Shown piece after piece: positions 36,835-38,403 of a stretch of DNA of 38,403 bases. Made by a program: the position numbers and the translations under genes. Every line of letters begins with the position of its first letter. The first letter of the stretch is position 1. Source of the stretch: a virus; the IMG/VR virus record IMGVR_UViG_3300010208_000017, positions 1-38,403 of that record; one strand, 5' to 3'. Below the pieces are notes generated by a model, which was given only the letters and a program-made list of their open reading frames with translations, was not told where the DNA came from and made no database searches.

Positions 36835-37596
36835 ATGGAAGCAATACCATTTATACTATTTATATTGGTATGGATATTCTTATATAAATATCTTGTAAAC
36901 AAAAAACAAAAAGGGAAAGTTGTATCGCATTTATTTAGTCTTGTTGTAGCTACCATTGCAATGCTTATTTCAATCCTACTTCTCGCACCTGATTTGACAC
37001 CAGAACAAAAAGCACAATTAGAAGAAAAAAGAAAACAAGAGACGCTGAAAGAACTTGCAGAAAGAAAACAAGAAGAACTTAAAGAATTTGAAAATGAATT
37101 ATTAGTAACTATAGGAGAAGCAAAATCATTTGAATTATATAAATTAGAAAATTTTGCAAAAAGATATGTTGAATCTAAAAGTATAGATGCATCATATAAT
37201 AAAAAATTTTATGACTGTTTGGGAAGTTTAGTTTGGGATAAAAATGAATCATTTACTGTTGGTAAAATGTTAGATTGGTGTTATGATGACTACAAATTAT
37301 CTAAAGAACATAAAATGAAGCAATATTACAATACTGCATGGCTAATGAAAGACTTTAGTTTTTGGAACGGCTCATATAAACCACTAGTTGAACTAGTTAA
37401 AAAAGCAATGCATAATTCAGATTCTTTTGAGCATATAAAAACAATACCTCACTTTGTTTATCATGGTGTAAAAAGACCTCATGTTTCTATAAAAATGGAA
37501 TATAAAGGAACTAATGCATTTAATGCAATTGTAAAAGGAGAAGTTTCAATAAAAGTTGATGCACTAACAAAAGAAATATATGACATTAAAGAATAA
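36835..37596 (+). CDS. two-span membrane/coiled-coil protein next to the repressor
   Basis: The 253-aa product has two membrane segments (IPFILFILVWIFLYKYLV, 4-21, and FSLVVATIAMLISILLLA, 34-51), a Lys/Glu/Gln-rich coiled-coil (56-90) and a soluble C-terminal domain of about 160 residues with a conserved-looking CLGSLVWDK and WCYDDYK. The C-terminus is basic with a KGEVSIKVDALTKEIYD strand pair. No family was recognised. Position beside the repressor and the likely own promoter suggest expression in the lysogen, such as superinfection exclusion. Confidence 0.6.
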   Translation: MEAIPFILFILVWIFLYKYLVNKKQKGKVVSHLFSLVVATIAMLISILLLAPDLTPEQKAQLEEKRKQETLKELAERKQEELKEFENELLVTIGEAKSFELYKLENFAKRYVESKSIDASYNKKFYDCLGSLVWDKNESFTVGKMLDWCYDDYKLSKEHKMKQYYNTAWLMKDFSFWNGSYKPLVELVKKAMHNSDSFEHIKTIPHFVYHGVKRPHVSIKMEYKGTNAFNAIVKGEVSIKVDALTKEIYDIKE

Positions 37597-37986
37597 TTTA
37601 AAATAAGTTTTAAAAGAGTGCCACATACTTTTCATAAACAAATATTTGGTTGTATTGGTTGTATTGCTTAGGTTGTATTGCTACAGTTTTACAACAATAT
37701 TACAACAATTAAAAGCATAAGATAAAACATATTTTTTCCTTATGCTTGGTTTACCTCATATTAACGATTTTATCGCTATTATCTGCTCTATAAACAGTAT
37801 TAAATTTACAATATTTTTTACTTTAAAATGAAGAAAAAGGAAAAGAGGGAAAAAAGAAGGTCACTTACTTTTTTAATTTTAGTCAAAATAATCGCCTACA
37901 AGTACCATAAAATAGGCTCTAAATTAAAAAAATGCCTCTTGAAATAGTGCTAACCTTTCTTTTACTCCCTTACAAAAGGAGATAGT
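37597..37986. other. 390-bp gene-free region at the left-end side
   Basis: It contains array 2 (37649-37706), a hairpin AAGCATAAG / CTTATGCTT (37713-37721 with 37739-37747), a stretch GTCACTTACTTTTTTAA near 37860 that resembles the minus strand at 2154-2177, and a small stem GCCTA / TAGGC (37894-37917). It probably holds the phage left end. No exact boundary can be placed from this sequence alone, and no tRNA or other gene is seen. Confidence 0.45.
37649..37706. repeat. iteron-like array 2: GTTGTA x3 facing TACAAC x2
   Basis: GTTGTA occurs at 37649, 37658 and 37672 (as GGTTGTATTG repeats), and TACAAC at 37690 and 37701. The last pair, read on the minus strand, starts TGTTGTAATATTGTTGTA, which resembles array 1 (TGTTGTAATAGTTGTA at 26375-26390) and begins TGT as Mu-type ends do. 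It may contain transposase-binding sites at the left end. Confidence 0.5.
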
Positions 37987-38403
37987 GTGATTCAAAAAAC
38001 ACATTTAATAGAAGATGACAATGGTTATAAAAAATATAACTACTTTGAAATATCTAAAGGACTAAAAGAAATATTAGCCAAAGACTACCATCTATATAAT
38101 AGTAGTGAATTTGAAAATAGTGATTTAGTAGAAAACTTATATAAAACAAATTTTATAGATAAATATGATGAAGTTACACAAAAAGAGGTTTTTGATTTAT
38201 ATATTAATAATGAAGAGTTTAAGAAAAAAGCTCAGTTTATATATTCTATTATAGATAATGACAAATATATTAAATTTGTAAATGAAAATAGTGAAATAGC
38301 TAATCCAAATGAATTAACAATAAAATACTCAATTTTAGATTCTTCTGGAGTAAAGGTTCAAATTTATCATGTAAGTATAATTGACATATCTTTTGTATTT
38401 TAG
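37987..38403 (+). CDS. hypothetical protein, 138 aa
   Basis: The start is GTG at 37987, five bases after AAGGAG. The product is acidic and helical in its first 90 residues (YFEISKGLKEILAKDYHLYN, VTQKEVFDLYINNEEFKKKA) with a beta-rich C-terminus (NELTIKYSILDSSGVKVQIY). It is complete, ending at the last base of the window. No family was recognised; it may be a host gene next to the left end. Confidence 0.55.
   Translation: MIQKTHLIEDDNGYKKYNYFEISKGLKEILAKDYHLYNSSEFENSDLVENLYKTNFIDKYDEVTQKEVFDLYINNEEFKKKAQFIYSIIDNDKYIKFVNENSEIANPNELTIKYSILDSSGVKVQIYHVSIIDISFVF

Noticed and set aside
1-38403. tRNA, rRNA or insertion sequence
   Set aside because: No tRNA cloverleaf, rRNA segment or second transposase was recognised on either strand by eye; short or divergent ones could be missed.

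Overview
The window is an almost complete Mu-like (transposable) prophage of about 35 kb, lying in reverse relative to the usual map (left/immunity end at high coordinates), with a few flanking or accessory genes at each edge. The DNA is strongly AT-rich and the proteins are rich in Lys, Ile, Asn and Glu. Together with the gene content this suggests a Campylobacterota host of the Arcobacter type. That host assignment is an inference; no host marker gene is present.

Layout from high to low coordinates. The immunity region (about 36.0-37.6 kb) holds an S24-type CI-like repressor, a perfect-consensus early promoter overlapped by CATAC/GTATG operators, and a two-membrane-span accessory protein. 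The early operon (36.07 down to 25.8 kb, minus strand) holds a Ner-like protein, a MuA-type DDE transposase, a MuB-type ATPase, several HTH and zinc-ribbon proteins, a DUF3164 protein, an amidase endolysin, a RecA-like ATPase and GemA. A Mor-type activator follows at 24.6-24.8 kb. A TIR-like NADase-type gene is inserted between gemA and mor on the opposite strand. The head module (15.98-24.56 kb, plus strand) holds gp37-like, protease/scaffold, decoration, capsid, gp36-like, both terminase subunits, portal, MuF (fused to a nuclease-like toxin domain) and gpG. The lysis and P2-type tail module (15.80 down to 2.23 kb, minus strand) holds a holin, then V, PAAR, W, J, I, collar fibre, fibre assembly, FI sheath, FII tube, E/E', T, U, X, D, and an SGNH-hydrolase tail protein. 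Head and tail operons diverge from one 175-bp control region at 15.80-15.98 kb that contains a nested palindrome with a single dyad axis.

The particle is mosaic: transposition and packaging genes are Mu-like, the capsid looks lambda-E-like, and the contractile tail follows P2 gene order exactly. The lower edge (1-2.13 kb) carries a Dam methyltransferase fragment lacking its catalytic half, a membrane-anchored protein, and a divergent pair (an internally duplicated antirepressor-like protein and a small HTH protein) separated by three palindromic operators.

Points outside standard annotation: (i) the TIR-like cargo gene; (ii) three intercistronic elements in the early operon with conserved 10-bp flanks around unrelated palindromic cores; (iii) two clusters of TACAAC/GTTGTA motifs; (iv) the nested late-promoter dyad; (v) a probable one-base insertion at the terminase C-terminus; (vi) a -1 frameshift extension of the tail chaperone; (vii) several short genes with good ribosome binding sites, too small for routine calling. 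No tRNA, rRNA, CRISPR array or insertion sequence was seen.
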